DNA of 64,000 nt from JAGXTF01 sp044224315 (GTDB lineage: Bacteria; Bacteroidota; Bacteroidia; NS11-12g; UBA955). Position numbers and translations under genes: made by a program. Positions 1-10,082 of this stretch are shown piece by piece. How positions within the stretch are numbered: the first letter of the stretch is position 1; every line of letters starts with the position of its first letter. The notes under the pieces were generated by a model that saw only the letters and a program-made list of their open reading frames with translations, ran no database searches and had not been told where the DNA came from. The stretch spans positions 1,410,952 to 1,474,951 of the forward strand of contig JBGAKR010000001.1 of the NCBI GenBank assembly GCA_044224315.1, written 5' to 3'.

Positions 1-1548
1 CGTCTTTGTTTTAAAATCATTCGATCCGGGTTTAGATTCGGTATTGGTGCCCGATAAAAATGTATTCTATTTGCCCGGAAAACCCATAAAACCCTCGGCA
101 AAAGTATTTAACGACGGAGTGTTGAATGTATACAATGCAAAGCTTAGTTATCGCATTACAAGTGCTTATACTAGCAATGTTTACCGCGATTCAATATTCA
201 TAAATTTCGGGCCTAAAGAGATCTGGTGCATACAAAAGACTCGTTGGTGTTTGATTTTTTTGTGGGAAATCCCTATGATTATTCTGCGGTTTCGGTGTTA
301 TATCCCAAAACAACCGACACACTTAGTTCGGGTGGAGGCCCATATGCCCCTAAGGTGCGTATAAAAAATGCAGGATTTATAAAAAATACCGATATTGTTC
401 CCATGGTATGCCAAATCTGGTGGAATAATTTTAAAGTTTACCAGGACATTAAATCAACCAACCTGGATACCAGTGTGAGTTTTGATTTGGATTTTGCCAG
501 TAGTTTTAATCCCATGAACGCGGGTAAATACAAAGTAATTGCATATACAAATTATGTGAGCGATGTATTTAAAAAGAACGACACGGCCCTGGGCTCTTTT
601 GTTGTTACCATTGGCCGCGATGCACATGTGGTGAGTATTGATACACCATTGATTTCTGATAAATATTCGGCCCGCAGCAGTGCAATAAAAGTGAAAGGAA
701 CTATAGAAAATTCGGGTAAATTAAAAATGAATTCGATACAATTGTTTGCCGAAATTTACCATGGAAATAAATTAGAGTATTATCAATCAATTCAGGATTC
801 ATTGCAGCCGTATGAAATGAAAAAACTGGCTTTCGGCCCAACTTTCACACCCAAAGACAGTGGTACCTATAAAATATTAATGCGCACTTTTTCGCTTCAG
901 GATCAAAATATATTTAATGATACATCCATAGGTTATTTCTTTGTAGATAAAGGCAAGGATATGGCAGCAGTGGAGTGGATAAATCCGCCCACAGCCTCGG
1001 TATTCCTACACACCACCGGGCCGGCTGCACCCCGTTTCCGCATTCGCAATGTGGGTATGGACACCAATAAGCTCAGCGGTAAATTGTACCTGAACTTTTT
1101 TGACAGTGCCAAACTTACCACCGTTTTTTCAGACACTGTATCATTTGCCAATGTAGCCATGGGTGCCAGCGATACCATAACCGCCAATAAAACATTTAAT
1201 TTCCTTACGCCGGGCTTGTACCGCAGTTATGCGCAAGTATCAGCTATGGGCGATAATTTCCCGGAAAATGATACCCTGCAGAGTTTGTTCAGGGTTGTAT
1301 TTAACGGTGTGCGCGCATTGCAGGGTACCGATATAAAAGTATATCCCAATCCGGCTTCCGGAATATTATTTATACAAAGTACATTGCCTATTCAACAATC
1401 TGCTTTGTATGATATAAGTGGTAAATTGGTTTTAATGCGCTCTGATAATCCTAAAATGCTGAATGTACAGGGATTAAAACCAGGTGCTTATCTGTTGCGT
1501 GTTTATGCCTTAAACGGGGTTTACAGCACTCCGATAGTGGTAGAATAG
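1..1548 (+). CDS. T9SS-sorted secreted protein, 5'-partial and frameshifted
   Basis: The gene enters from outside the window and is read in frame 2 from base 2 until about base 214-225, then continues in frame 1 to the TAA at 1546. Both segments read as one extracellular protein of repeated Ig-like/CARDB-like blocks (for example the stretches around 600-930 and 960-1270). A one-base loss, probably in or near TAAAGAG at 214-220, would explain the switch. The C-terminus (KVYPNPASG, then a beta-rich 75-residue module ending in VVE) is a type A T9SS sorting domain, so the product should be exported across the outer membrane and anchored or released there. Function is unknown. The frameshift may be real decay or an assembly error. 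Confidence 0.75.
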
Positions 1549-1715
1549 GCCAATTGTCATCGCTGTTCAAGGGCAGCGTCAAAATTCTGTCGGATTCAAT
1601 CTGTTTTAATCTTTCTGACAAAAAAGTGAAAACTTTTTGAGCTAACTTACGTCTTATAATCAAAGGACGATTCTTCAAACTAAAGTTTCACAATTTAACA
1701 TGAAAGGTTTTTACT

Positions 1716-2000
1716 ATGACAACTGCGATGTTTTTTCTCATTTACCCTGCGGTATTTATTACCGGAGCAATTCTCACCCAATTTGGTGGTAACGCACACC
1801 GCCCATTTCACGAAGGCGTTTTAGCCTGGTTGTTTTTACCACTTGGAATTATTGCCTGTATTTCGGGCCTGGCTTCAGAAGGCATGAAAGGACTGAAGCA
1901 TGATTTGCATGAGTTTGGTGAAACCTTGTTGAATTATCGTTTTAAAACTACCGAAAAAAAGACCCAAGATGCCCACCGGATGAAAGGCGATTTTGCCTGA
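1716..2000 (+). CDS. Small two-helix membrane protein
   Basis: This encodes 94 residues. Two hydrophobic segments (about residues 4-22 and 34-52) are followed by a basic cytosolic-type tail (LKHDLHEFGETLLNYRFK and beyond), which suggests a small inner-membrane protein. I do not recognise the family. A purine-rich GAAAGG lies 8-13 bases before the ATG. It stands alone and ends at a strong terminator shared with the convergent START-domain gene. Nothing indicates its role. Confidence 0.6.
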   Translation: MTTAMFFLIYPAVFITGAILTQFGGNAHRPFHEGVLAWLFLPLGIIACISGLASEGMKGLKHDLHEFGETLLNYRFKTTEKKTQDAHRMKGDFA

Positions 2001-2031
2001 TTAAATGAGTCTGGTGTTATTACCCTCCCAT

Positions 2032-2061
2032 CCCTGTTTGCTGCCACAAACAGGGTTTTTT
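2032..2061. terminator. Bidirectional Rho-independent terminator
   Basis: CCCTGTTTG (2032-2040) pairs perfectly with CAAACAGGG (2047-2055) around a 6-nt loop and is followed by TTTTTT. It lies between the convergent small membrane protein gene and the START-domain gene. Confidence 0.85.
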
Positions 2062-2686
2062 ATTTCTGTAGTAAATCCCTGAAAGAGGCCATGGTATTAA
2101 TCAGATTGCCGCGCACAATAGGGTCAGTTACCACCCTGGGCATAGAGGCGCTGGGCGAGGTGGTGATATAGTATTCCACTTTAGTTTCTTCGCCCGATTT
2201 GTTCAATACCCATTTGCCTTTGATATCCGGAATGCGGCTTACACTTTTACTCTCTGGGTAATCCGCATGGGTGGTGCTTTCGAAACTGATAATTTTACTC
2301 AGCGTATTTACATCGCTATGGGCGTGTTTCAGCACACAGTCCTGGTTTTCCATAGGCCAGGGCAAATCATATTCGATATAGTTTACCCAGCTGGTTGCTG
2401 TGGCATCTTTTATTTCAAATTTAGAGGCATTCGAATTCCATTTTTTGCCTTCGGTTTCTTTTTTCAGCATTTCAACTACCTTGCTACTGCTGGCTTTAAT
2501 GGTGTATACCGCTTTTAATTCGCGTGCTTTTTTGGTGCCGGAGATGGTGTACCAACGTTCGTATAATGATACGTTTTTTGTAGTTTCAACCAGTTTAAAA
2601 TCCGAATCACCCTCAGCCTTGGGTGCAGGAAAAGTAAATGCCCCCAGCAACCATGCTCCCATACAAGTAAAAATGGCCTTTTTCAT
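2060..2686 (-). CDS. START-domain (SRPBCC) secreted protein
   Basis: The protein has 208 residues from the chosen ATG at 2686, which gives a clear signal peptide (MKKAIFTCMGAWLLGAFTF); the reading frame stays open upstream but those residues are not leader-like. The body resembles bacterial StAR-related lipid-transfer (START) domains, with the pattern KVVEMLKKETEGKKWN, YIEYDLPWPMENQDCV and a C-terminal helix NTMASFRDLLQK. Such helix-grip folds bind hydrophobic ligands. The ligand is unknown and export to the periplasm is predicted. It ends at the terminator at 2032-2061 and overlaps no neighbour once the shorter start is used. Confidence 0.8.
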   Translation of the reverse strand: MKKAIFTCMGAWLLGAFTFPAPKAEGDSDFKLVETTKNVSLYERWYTISGTKKARELKAVYTIKASSSKVVEMLKKETEGKKWNSNASKFEIKDATATSWVNYIEYDLPWPMENQDCVLKHAHSDVNTLSKIISFESTTHADYPESKSVSRIPDIKGKWVLNKSGEETKVEYYITTSPSASMPRVVTDPIVRGNLINTMASFRDLLQK

Positions 2687-2780
2687 ATGTAATTTGTATA
2701 TAAGACGCTGTATATCAACAATGCCCCTATTCCAAAGGTAGGTATTTTTTAGCAGAATGCAATATTTTGTTAACCAACGC

Positions 2781-2999
2781 TTAAATTTGAGAAAACCGGG
2801 GTACTGATTTCCCCTCAATTTCTACTGTTTCAATAAACATAGCCAATGGCCGCACCCACAAAGTACCTTCCGGGATATCCGGGGTAGCATAGAGGGGTTT
2901 GTAAACCACCAATTTTTCCAAAGTTTCGCTGTGCAAGGCTTCTCCAATTACTTCATATTCTTTGCCTTTGTAGTGCCTGTATTTACCGGGTTTAAGCAT
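2781..2999 (-). CDS. DUF1653 family protein
   Basis: A 72-residue protein that matches DUF1653 along its whole length: GKYRHYKGKEYEVIGEALHS, LEKLVVYKPLY, LWVRPLAMFIETVE, VPRF. Proteins of this family are small, cytosolic and beta-rich; their function is not established. Its stop lies 95 bases before the START-domain gene on the same strand, so the two may be cotranscribed. Confidence 0.9.
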   Translation of the reverse strand: MLKPGKYRHYKGKEYEVIGEALHSETLEKLVVYKPLYATPDIPEGTLWVRPLAMFIETVEIEGKSVPRFSQI

Positions 3000-3022
3000 G
3001 TTGCAAAATAGTACTTTGGCAT

Positions 3023-6000
3023 TTATTTCGGAGGTAATGCAATAAATTTTTTACTTTCAAAATTATATAACTTCATCTCATTCCCGTTTATCATCGTTAT
3101 TGAATGAGCATGCTGCATATAACCATCAAAAGTATATGCGATTTTATTTCCGTTCATATCCCACAATTCGTAAATCCAATCGATACCGGAAGAATAAAAA
3201 CCACCACCCATGGCGTTCAGTTGCGGATAGAACGGCGCAATCGCCCATGTTCCGTTAAAGTTGAGCAAGCCTGTGTGAGCATGGGTATTAAGTAAAATTC
3301 CATTTGAATCCACACTGGCCAGATGATTAAAATTGGGATATTGGGGCGTTCCATTATTCAATAATTTCAGGAATTCATTTTCGTTAATAACAGTGAGGTA
3401 TAGTCCTTTCTGGTTGAGCTCATACTGGTATTTAGCTCCCATATTTTGGTTGTTTTTTAACCGAATGGGTTTAAAAATATTCAATTCCGGCAGTATGGTT
3501 TTCTGTATATCACTAAAATCTGCAACCCAGTATCTATCAGGGTTTCTATAGTATTGATTGTTTAATATTTTTTTAATAGTCAGGCCCTTGGGTAAAAAGT
3601 TGCTTTGGCCTGTTTTTGTGTTTAATACTTTCTCAATACCATTGAATTTAAATAAAAGAAAACCATTTAAATACGATGGTTTTTCATCGGCCTGTATTTT
3701 TACCAGGATTATGCCAGTACTGTTACTAAGTATATAGTTTGATTTATTTTGGAAAAGGAAGATGCCAGGCTCTATTTCCTCCAGGGCTACCGCGTAATTA
3801 TCGGGTTTTGGTACCGATTTGCCGTTGAATAAAACCAGGCTTATATTGTTTTTAACATTCAATTTAAACGAGGTGAAATAAACGGGTCCCGGAACACCTT
3901 GAAATGAGGGTAATTGCGCCCATTCAGCCCTTTCGTTTATTAGTCCCCATTTACCACCTTGGGCTGCAAGAAAGTATTTAGATTCGGGTACGCCATAAAT
4001 TACTTTTTTATATACTTGTGTATTAATATTCATTAAATCCTTGTTTACCGCCACCCAGCCATTGTCTTGTTTCATAAAACTCAGGCCATTTTTATAGGGT
4101 TTTAATTCGCAGTTTGCCGGTATTTTTATTTTCTTACCATCACTTCGCAGCAGCCATGTTTCATTTCCGTCAAATGCCGCAATGCACTCTTTCAAGTCTA
4201 CGACTCCCTTGTAATTCTCGCATAAACCCGAATTTTTGGGATTATAAACATATACTTTAGTTGCAGATGGTCTTTTCGCCAAAAAGTAATAATTGTTGGG
4301 TTGAAAATAAATATTTTGAATGTCATAATATTTAGGTGGAATCATAATTTTACCGGTGTTTGAAATGAGCATTACGTGCCCACTGTCTTCATATACATAG
4401 GCCCGCATTGAATGAAATTGATCAATGTAGGTTACCCTTTCTGCTTTGGTTTTTTCAATAGGGATGGATTTTCCATTAATATCGGTAATTCCCCAAACCC
4501 CATATATATCACCGGTATTGGGATAAATTGTGCCATAATAATTAGTGCGTGGCGAGTTTTGGACAGTTTGTCGTTTTCCGTTTTTTACAACGCGCCTGCA
4601 GTCAGAATCTATGGTTGAAATAAATTCGTACTCCTCGCTTTCAGATAAGGTTTCTTTGTCTATCAATACCGATTTGCCATTGTTTTTAACCGCCATAAAA
4701 ACCGTTGATTTTTCATCGCCCATGTTTTTTGTTTCGATGAAATCAAAAGCTTCAGACATGATTTTGTAATTGCGCATATCTGCTATAAACAGGCGGCGAT
4801 GATTGTCTTTATAGACAGACGGATATTTGGGGTCGCGTCTGGCTATTACGGTAAAGGGAAATTCGCTATATATTATTTCATGGCCAAATGGCTTTATTAA
4901 TGTATCAATATGGCCTGTACTGTCTGTAAAAAGCAACGTAAGCAACTGTTCTTTTCCTTGTTTCACATATTTCCAGTAATACCGCGTTTTTGCAGTACTT
5001 ATTGAATTCCGGTTTTGATTATTTCTTCGTGCAGATGAGGTATCTACCTCTATGCGTTTGTTTATTTTTCGTCGCTGTACATTTTTATAATGAATGGGAT
5101 CCGATAGATTGCCGTCTAATACGTCAAACAGGTCCATTTCACCCTCTTGGGTATATGCTTTAATATAATCATCACCGGTGGTGAATTCGTTGTATATAAA
5201 TTCTGTACAGTTTTTTAAAGTATTTAAATTGAAAATGGACTGCTTTTGACTGCTATCAGTGATAGCCCAATAGGGGTCTTTTAAGTAAGCATAATAATCG
5301 TATTGAATGGGAAGGGATATTTTCAAGTTGGAGTCTAAATAACCGAACAGAAAGTTTTTATCTTGCACCCATGCTCCGCGGCTGCCTGTTTCAATTTTGA
5401 TAAACGGACCAACACCTGAATCTGGGGTTATACGTGAATAGAAATATTTATAATAATTGCGGGTAAAAACAAATGTATTAATAATTGGACTGGATTCTAT
5501 GTTTTCAAAAAATCCTGGAATTGTCTGGTTATTGGTTAAATCAATAATTTTATATTTTTCCTTATAGCGTATGCAAACGAAGTTGTTTCTCAAAGAAAAT
5601 ACTTCAGATTGGGCCGGATATTTAAAAATAATTTCACCTCTATTGTTGAAAATAGCCCCACCGGAGTAGCCGTAATCGGCTTTCAGGCAAAAACTATCCG
5701 TGCTAAGTGTATTGGCAGTGATGAATGAATCTTCGGCTAATTTATGTCCTTTGTAATTGTAAATGGTCATAATTTTGTTGTGCTGTACATAAAAGAATTT
5801 TATAGATTGCTGAAATATTGGCAATAGTGGAAAGTCTATAATTACAGCCCCATTGCTGTCTATGAGTCCATTTTTGCCATTGGCACAAAATTCAAAAACA
5901 CCATTTACAGTGGTTTTATCTAAATAATCAAAATTATCTGGAATAATTTTATTTCCAAGTTTATCGGTTAAATAGGATTGTCCGTTTATTATGCCACAGA

Positions 6001-6310
6001 AACGACTTGGGCTAAGCTGATTCCAGTGGACATACCCTTTGGGAATGGTATGCCTTTTTAAGTCATTGGTGTAATAATGAATATTTGTGCCATCCCAAAA
6101 TCGGGCATTTAAATTATTGTTTCCATGATAAATTTGGGATGCCGATTTATAAATACACTTTTCATACACTTTCCCATCTTCGTTTATTAAACCCCAATGC
6201 CCATTTTGCATTACAATTACTAGAGATTCAGCGAATTGGCATTGAGTATTTGCGGCATATAGAAAGCATATGAGTGTAATGAATAAATATTTTACCCGCG
6301 CCAAAATCAT
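3023..6310 (-). CDS. Large secreted WG-repeat protein
   Basis: This 1,095-residue protein has an N-terminal signal peptide (residues 1-25, ending NTQCQ) and many copies of the WG beta-repeat: NGHWGLINEDGKV near residue 38, GKNGLIDSNGAVI near 145, GGKWGLINERAEW near 795, plus more diverged copies to the C-terminus. WG repeats form beta-rich propeller-like or solenoid surfaces whose ligands are mostly unknown. No T9SS sorting domain or lipobox is visible, so it is probably periplasmic. The gene stands between DUF1653 and a lipoprotein gene on the same strand. Confidence 0.85.
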   Translation of the reverse strand: MILARVKYLFITLICFLYAANTQCQFAESLVIVMQNGHWGLINEDGKVYEKCIYKSASQIYHGNNNLNARFWDGTNIHYYTNDLKRHTIPKGYVHWNQLSPSRFCGIINGQSYLTDKLGNKIIPDNFDYLDKTTVNGVFEFCANGKNGLIDSNGAVIIDFPLLPIFQQSIKFFYVQHNKIMTIYNYKGHKLAEDSFITANTLSTDSFCLKADYGYSGGAIFNNRGEIIFKYPAQSEVFSLRNNFVCIRYKEKYKIIDLTNNQTIPGFFENIESSPIINTFVFTRNYYKYFYSRITPDSGVGPFIKIETGSRGAWVQDKNFLFGYLDSNLKISLPIQYDYYAYLKDPYWAITDSSQKQSIFNLNTLKNCTEFIYNEFTTGDDYIKAYTQEGEMDLFDVLDGNLSDPIHYKNVQRRKINKRIEVDTSSARRNNQNRNSISTAKTRYYWKYVKQGKEQLLTLLFTDSTGHIDTLIKPFGHEIIYSEFPFTVIARRDPKYPSVYKDNHRRLFIADMRNYKIMSEAFDFIETKNMGDEKSTVFMAVKNNGKSVLIDKETLSESEEYEFISTIDSDCRRVVKNGKRQTVQNSPRTNYYGTIYPNTGDIYGVWGITDINGKSIPIEKTKAERVTYIDQFHSMRAYVYEDSGHVMLISNTGKIMIPPKYYDIQNIYFQPNNYYFLAKRPSATKVYVYNPKNSGLCENYKGVVDLKECIAAFDGNETWLLRSDGKKIKIPANCELKPYKNGLSFMKQDNGWVAVNKDLMNINTQVYKKVIYGVPESKYFLAAQGGKWGLINERAEWAQLPSFQGVPGPVYFTSFKLNVKNNISLVLFNGKSVPKPDNYAVALEEIEPGIFLFQNKSNYILSNSTGIILVKIQADEKPSYLNGFLLFKFNGIEKVLNTKTGQSNFLPKGLTIKKILNNQYYRNPDRYWVADFSDIQKTILPELNIFKPIRLKNNQNMGAKYQYELNQKGLYLTVINENEFLKLLNNGTPQYPNFNHLASVDSNGILLNTHAHTGLLNFNGTWAIAPFYPQLNAMGGGFYSSGIDWIYELWDMNGNKIAYTFDGYMQHAHSITMINGNEMKLYNFESKKFIALPPK

Positions 6311-6339
6311 GTTTCACTCGAAATGATATTTACACTGAA

Positions 6340-7704
6340 TTACAGTTTTTCGAGGGCAGTTTTTAAATCATTATTAGCAATGTTCATTTCTCCAAATTCA
6401 AGCTCTACAACATCACCTTTTTTGGCTAGCATAAGTTTTTGTATAGACTTGCTACTGGCCTTTACAATCTGGCCTTTTCCGGCTACACAAATAACTCCGT
6501 TTACATTGGCTGGGTTAATGTGAATAGTACCTTGCGAGTTGTATTGTACTACATTTTTTTTACCATCCATAATTACAAAAATGTTGCGTTCAGCATTTAT
6601 TTTTACCGAATTTAAACTGGATTTAATTTGTAAATCTGCTGCTACAGGATCTCCATAGAACCGATCGCAATTGTATACCCCCATTTGGGCTACATTGAAT
6701 TGATTATAAAGTACATTTTGTATTTCGGCATTTTGTTTGCCACTTGCCACTTCGGTTTTATTATTTTCAGCGTTTTGTAACAGGCTGTTAAAGCGGGCTT
6801 TGGCTGCAGCCAGGTCCTTACCTGCAAGGGCTGGCGACACCAGGGTTTGAAATTTCTTGTCTCCGATATTAATATTTAACTGATACAAAAAATCATTCAC
6901 TTTTATGAGGTCGGTTTTGGTCCAATCTTTTTCAAATAACCATTTATTATTGGCCGGATCCTGTTGTGGGTTATTGCCCGCATATTGCCACATTATTTTA
7001 GAGAAACCAGCGAGTTCGGGGTATACATTTTCGTCAAATTCAAGGTCTAATACCATTTCACCGGGGTTGTAAGCTACCGGGGCTTTTGGATTGGTTTTAG
7101 AATTCTGATCTTCATCCGAAATCCCCATTGCCATGGCTTCATTGCGTATATCGCCAGGGTCAGCAACCGAGTCACGATTTTGGGTTTTTACCCAATTGCC
7201 TGATTTTTTATCGAAATACCACAACTGATAATTGTTTTTCTGATCATACGAAGGTTGAAATACCTGAATCGATTTGCCTTCGGCTAATTTGGCATCCGTG
7301 CTGCCGGATTTGGCTTCTATGTTAAACATGCCATCGCTTACAAACGAGCCGGTTTTACCTTCAAACCGGGCTTGCATGGGAATTCCGCTGGTAATGATTG
7401 AGGCGGCATCGTGATATGCTGTAAATGATACCTGCACATCTACCGGTTTGCCAGTGGCATCTACAAAAGCACCGGCGGGCACCAATACATGGCTTCCGTC
7501 GCTGGTTTTCAGGTGTGCCGACTTGCCTGCCGCAACCGTAAAAGTTTGGGCTGCAGGGGACAATTCCTGCAAATCTGTGGTGATTGAGAATACCGAATCG
7601 TTGCTGGCAGTGCTTGTTTCATTGGCGCTTTGATTGCAGTTGGTTAAACAAAAAGAAGCGCAGATTAAAAGTAAAGTTGTTGCTTTCATGTCCTTAATTT
7701 TCAT
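6340..7704 (-). CDS. Lipoprotein with ZU5-like domain
   Basis: A lipoprotein of 454 residues from the ATG at 7704. A second ATG at 7689 and an upstream extension to 7755 are possible, but only 7704 and 7689 place a short basic n-region before the lipobox (LTNC). Residues roughly 60-160 form a ZU5-like beta domain with VLVPAGAFVDATGKPV and a later SDGMFNIEA strand. The same domain recurs in the 778-residue protein at 55702-58038 (RFPKNAFTDSTGRLADG). The rest is beta-rich and unrecognised, so the function is unknown; a surface or periplasmic lipoprotein is expected. Confidence 0.75.
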   Translation of the reverse strand: MKIKDMKATTLLLICASFCLTNCNQSANETSTASNDSVFSITTDLQELSPAAQTFTVAAGKSAHLKTSDGSHVLVPAGAFVDATGKPVDVQVSFTAYHDAASIITSGIPMQARFEGKTGSFVSDGMFNIEAKSGSTDAKLAEGKSIQVFQPSYDQKNNYQLWYFDKKSGNWVKTQNRDSVADPGDIRNEAMAMGISDEDQNSKTNPKAPVAYNPGEMVLDLEFDENVYPELAGFSKIMWQYAGNNPQQDPANNKWLFEKDWTKTDLIKVNDFLYQLNINIGDKKFQTLVSPALAGKDLAAAKARFNSLLQNAENNKTEVASGKQNAEIQNVLYNQFNVAQMGVYNCDRFYGDPVAADLQIKSSLNSVKINAERNIFVIMDGKKNVVQYNSQGTIHINPANVNGVICVAGKGQIVKASSKSIQKLMLAKKGDVVELEFGEMNIANNDLKTALEKL

Positions 7705-7859
7705 TATTAACGGAGAAAACAGAAAATTGTTACCCCTGTGGTAAATTATTTTCAATTTATTGCCTTTGAATGGAGTTGTTAATGAATCAAAAATCAGCTA
7801 ACGACGGGCTTGTAATTATGAAGGTGTAGGTTTTTATTATCTGTTACAGGCAATTTTGG

Positions 7860-8451
7860 TTATTTACGCCGGTGAAAACTTTTATTAAGGTCATTTATAG
7901 TTTGACTCTGGCCACCTTGGGGATCTGGACTATTTTGGCGAAAAACGAGTGTACTATCATCAAATAATATCCAGTCTCTAAATTTGGCGGTTATAGTTCC
8001 GTGTTCATTTCTGTGTACCACAAATTCAGCGAAGTGCACAGTGGTATCGGGTGTTGGTGCGTAATCTGTTATATACACTTCATGTATTTTCATCACCGAA
8101 TCTTTTATCACCGAAACTTCAATTTTGCTGTGAAAAGTATAAACATTTGTTTTAATGATTTTGATGTGTTTTGTAGGAGTATCTTTATCCTGAATCCAAT
8201 ATTTTGACCAGGATAAAAGGTGATTAGAGTCTATCATTTTTGTGCTGTTATATTCATACAGCCATTCGGGAGCTCCGGCACCACCTGGGTAATACATATA
8301 ATAAGTTTTATAACTTGTAAGTTCCCAAGTACCTGTTAAAATATTAAAATTTTCCTGGACAGGCAATTTGCCAGCTGATTTTGATTTGTGATTTTTTTTT
8401 ACAAGCAAAACCAATAATGACAACAATAGTAAGGTAAATGTAAATTCGCAT
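7860..8451 (-). CDS. Lipoprotein, frameshifted in an A9 run
   Basis: The longest frame opens with TTG inside the gap terminator and has no ATG, so it is not the true start. In another frame an ATG at 8451 begins a textbook SPII signal, MRIYIYLTIVVIIGFACKKK. That frame hits TAA after 35 codons, while the downstream frame (LTGTWELTSYKTYYMYY onward, about 175 residues) is intact. The two meet at a run of nine A on the coding strand (8392-8400). With eight A they would fuse as GFACKKNHKSKS. The mature part resembles small lipocalin-like lipoproteins only in LTGTWELTS. It could be a sequencing indel, a decayed gene, or a tract corrected by transcriptional slippage. Confidence 0.7.
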
Positions 8452-8465
8452 AAATCAAATTTAAT

Positions 8466-8490
8466 AAAAAAACCCGGCAACTTGGCCGGG
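8466..8490 (-). terminator. Rho-independent terminator of gap
   Basis: On the minus strand CCCGGC pairs with GCCGGG around a 6-nt loop, followed by seven T. It sits 25 bases after the gap stop codon and 15 bases before the ATG of the next lipoprotein gene. Confidence 0.85.
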
Positions 8491-8514
8491 TTTTATATCA
8501 TTATTGGAAATTAA

Positions 8515-9525
8515 TTATTTTATCAAACCGGCAAAGTGGTGCACGGTGCGAACCAATTGGCTTACATAACTCATTTCGTTATCGTACCAGCTTACTACTT
8601 TAATCAGCTGGGTATCGCCTACTGTAACCACTTTGGTTTGGGTAGCATCGAACAATGAACCGTAGTTAATGCCAATGATATCGGTACTTACCAATTCTTC
8701 TTCGGTATATCCAAAGCTCTCATTAGATGCGGCTTTCATAGCTGCATTCACTGCTTCAGCGGTAGTTTTCTTTTCACAAACGGCGGTAAGTTCGGTTACA
8801 GAACCGGTAATGGTGGGTACACGTTGAGCACCGCCATCCAGTTTGCCTTTCAGCTCGGGCAATACCAGGCCAATGGCTTTGGCTGCACCGGTGCTGTTGG
8901 GTACTATGTTTTGGGCGGCTGCACGAGCGCGGCGCAAATCATTTTTAGGATGTGGAGCATCCAAAGTATTTTGGTCGTTGGTGTAAGCGTGAATAGTGGT
9001 CATGCTACCGGCCAGAATGGTAAAGTTATCATTCAGGGCTTTGGCCATTGGAGCCAGGCAATTGGTGGTACAACTTGCGCAGCTTATAATAGTTTCGCTA
9101 CCATCCAAAATATGATGGTTAACATTGAAAACAACGGTTTTCAAATCTCCGGTAGCAGGGGCAGAAATTACAACTCGTTTTGCGCCTGCGGTAAGGTGGG
9201 CAGCAGCCTTGTCTTTGTCGGTAAAGAAGCCTGTACTTTCAATTACAACATCTACACCGTGGTTGCCCCAGGGAATTTGTGCGGGGTCTTTTTGTGCGTA
9301 GATTTTAACTTCGTGACCATTCACAATAATAGAATTATCGGTAGCAGTAACCTCTTGTCCAAAACGGCCCTGGGCACTGTCGTATTTCAGCAGGTGTGCA
9401 AGCACAGCCGGGCTGGTAAGGTCATTGATTGCAACAACATCGATACCTTCCATGTTGTAAATTTGGCGGAAAACCAGACGGCCAATACGACCGAAGCCAT
9501 TAATGGCAACTTTTACAGAACTCAT
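8515..9525 (-). CDS. gap: Type I glyceraldehyde-3-phosphate dehydrogenase
   Basis: A 336-residue GAPDH that oxidises glyceraldehyde 3-phosphate to 1,3-bisphosphoglycerate with NAD+ in glycolysis. The N-terminal Rossmann motif NGFGRIGR covers residues 9-16. The catalytic cysteine lies in SCASCTTNC (Cys152) and its partner histidine in TTIHAYT (His179). N34-D35 after the second strand favours NAD over NADP. Length is normal for the family. It has its own strong promoter (9552-9583) and terminator (8466-8490), so it is monocistronic. Confidence 0.98.
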   Translation of the reverse strand: MSSVKVAINGFGRIGRLVFRQIYNMEGIDVVAINDLTSPAVLAHLLKYDSAQGRFGQEVTATDNSIIVNGHEVKIYAQKDPAQIPWGNHGVDVVIESTGFFTDKDKAAAHLTAGAKRVVISAPATGDLKTVVFNVNHHILDGSETIISCASCTTNCLAPMAKALNDNFTILAGSMTTIHAYTNDQNTLDAPHPKNDLRRARAAAQNIVPNSTGAAKAIGLVLPELKGKLDGGAQRVPTITGSVTELTAVCEKKTTAEAVNAAMKAASNESFGYTEEELVSTDIIGINYGSLFDATQTKVVTVGDTQLIKVVSWYDNEMSYVSQLVRTVHHFAGLIK

Positions 9526-9551
9526 TGTTTTTTGTTTTTTTTAAGGAGCCG

Positions 9552-9583
9552 CAAAAGTACTATTTAACTGCTGAAATGGCAAA
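9552..9583 (-). promoter_or_regulatory. gap promoter (Bacteroidota type)
   Basis: On the minus strand a TTTG (9580-9583) is followed after 20 bases by TACTTTTG (9552-9559), matching the TTTG-N19-20-TAnnTTTG consensus. The predicted start of transcription is about 20 bases before the gap ATG, in an A-rich leader. Confidence 0.75.
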
Positions 9584-9612
9584 AAAGTAGCACAAAAAGC
9601 AAATTGCCCTTA

Positions 9613-10038
9613 TTAATCTGCGGGGCTTAGAACAAACAGGGTTTTCCCGTTGCCATCTGTAAAATTCATATTTTTATCTGCCGTTTCGGCGTGCATTACC
9701 CGCTGCATGGCATTGTACAAGGCCGACTCTAGTTTCTGAGCACTTTCGCTGCAAACGGCAGTGCTGGTTTTGATTTGCCCGAATTGCATAAATTTGGTAT
9801 CCCATAAAATCTGGCTGCTAAATTCATTGCAGCCCCCGTTTCCTTTGGAAATAAGATTTTTCAAATCGAAACGCATAGTAGGCCTTTTTACCATCATCGA
9901 ATCAGGTTTTAAATTCTCTACCCATATCACCTCCCAATTGGTTTGCTCTTTGACTCTCTTTTTTGCACTATAATTGTCGGTTTTGACACAATTCGAAAAC
10001 AAAAAAGCAGCGCATAACAAATAATAAAAATTGCGCAT
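9613..10038 (-). CDS. META-domain (HslJ-like) lipoprotein
   Basis: A 141-residue lipoprotein with lipobox FSNC at residues 14-17. The mature part fits a small META domain: GNGGCNEFSS, FGQIKTSTAVCSESAQKLES and a C-terminal strand TLFVLSPAD. META domains occur in heat-stress and envelope proteins such as HslJ; their molecular role is not settled. It is followed on the same strand by gap, which has its own promoter. Confidence 0.75.
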   Translation of the reverse strand: MRNFYYLLCAAFLFSNCVKTDNYSAKKRVKEQTNWEVIWVENLKPDSMMVKRPTMRFDLKNLISKGNGGCNEFSSQILWDTKFMQFGQIKTSTAVCSESAQKLESALYNAMQRVMHAETADKNMNFTDGNGKTLFVLSPAD

Positions 10039-10082
10039 ACTTCAAATTAACGCAAAATTCATGTTTTATGTTTAATGGGTTA

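Noticed and set aside
8824..9567. 247-codon frame antisense to gap
   Set aside because: Shadow frame over a highly conserved gene; composition is not protein-like (many Cys, Gly and Asn runs) and no start signal is present.
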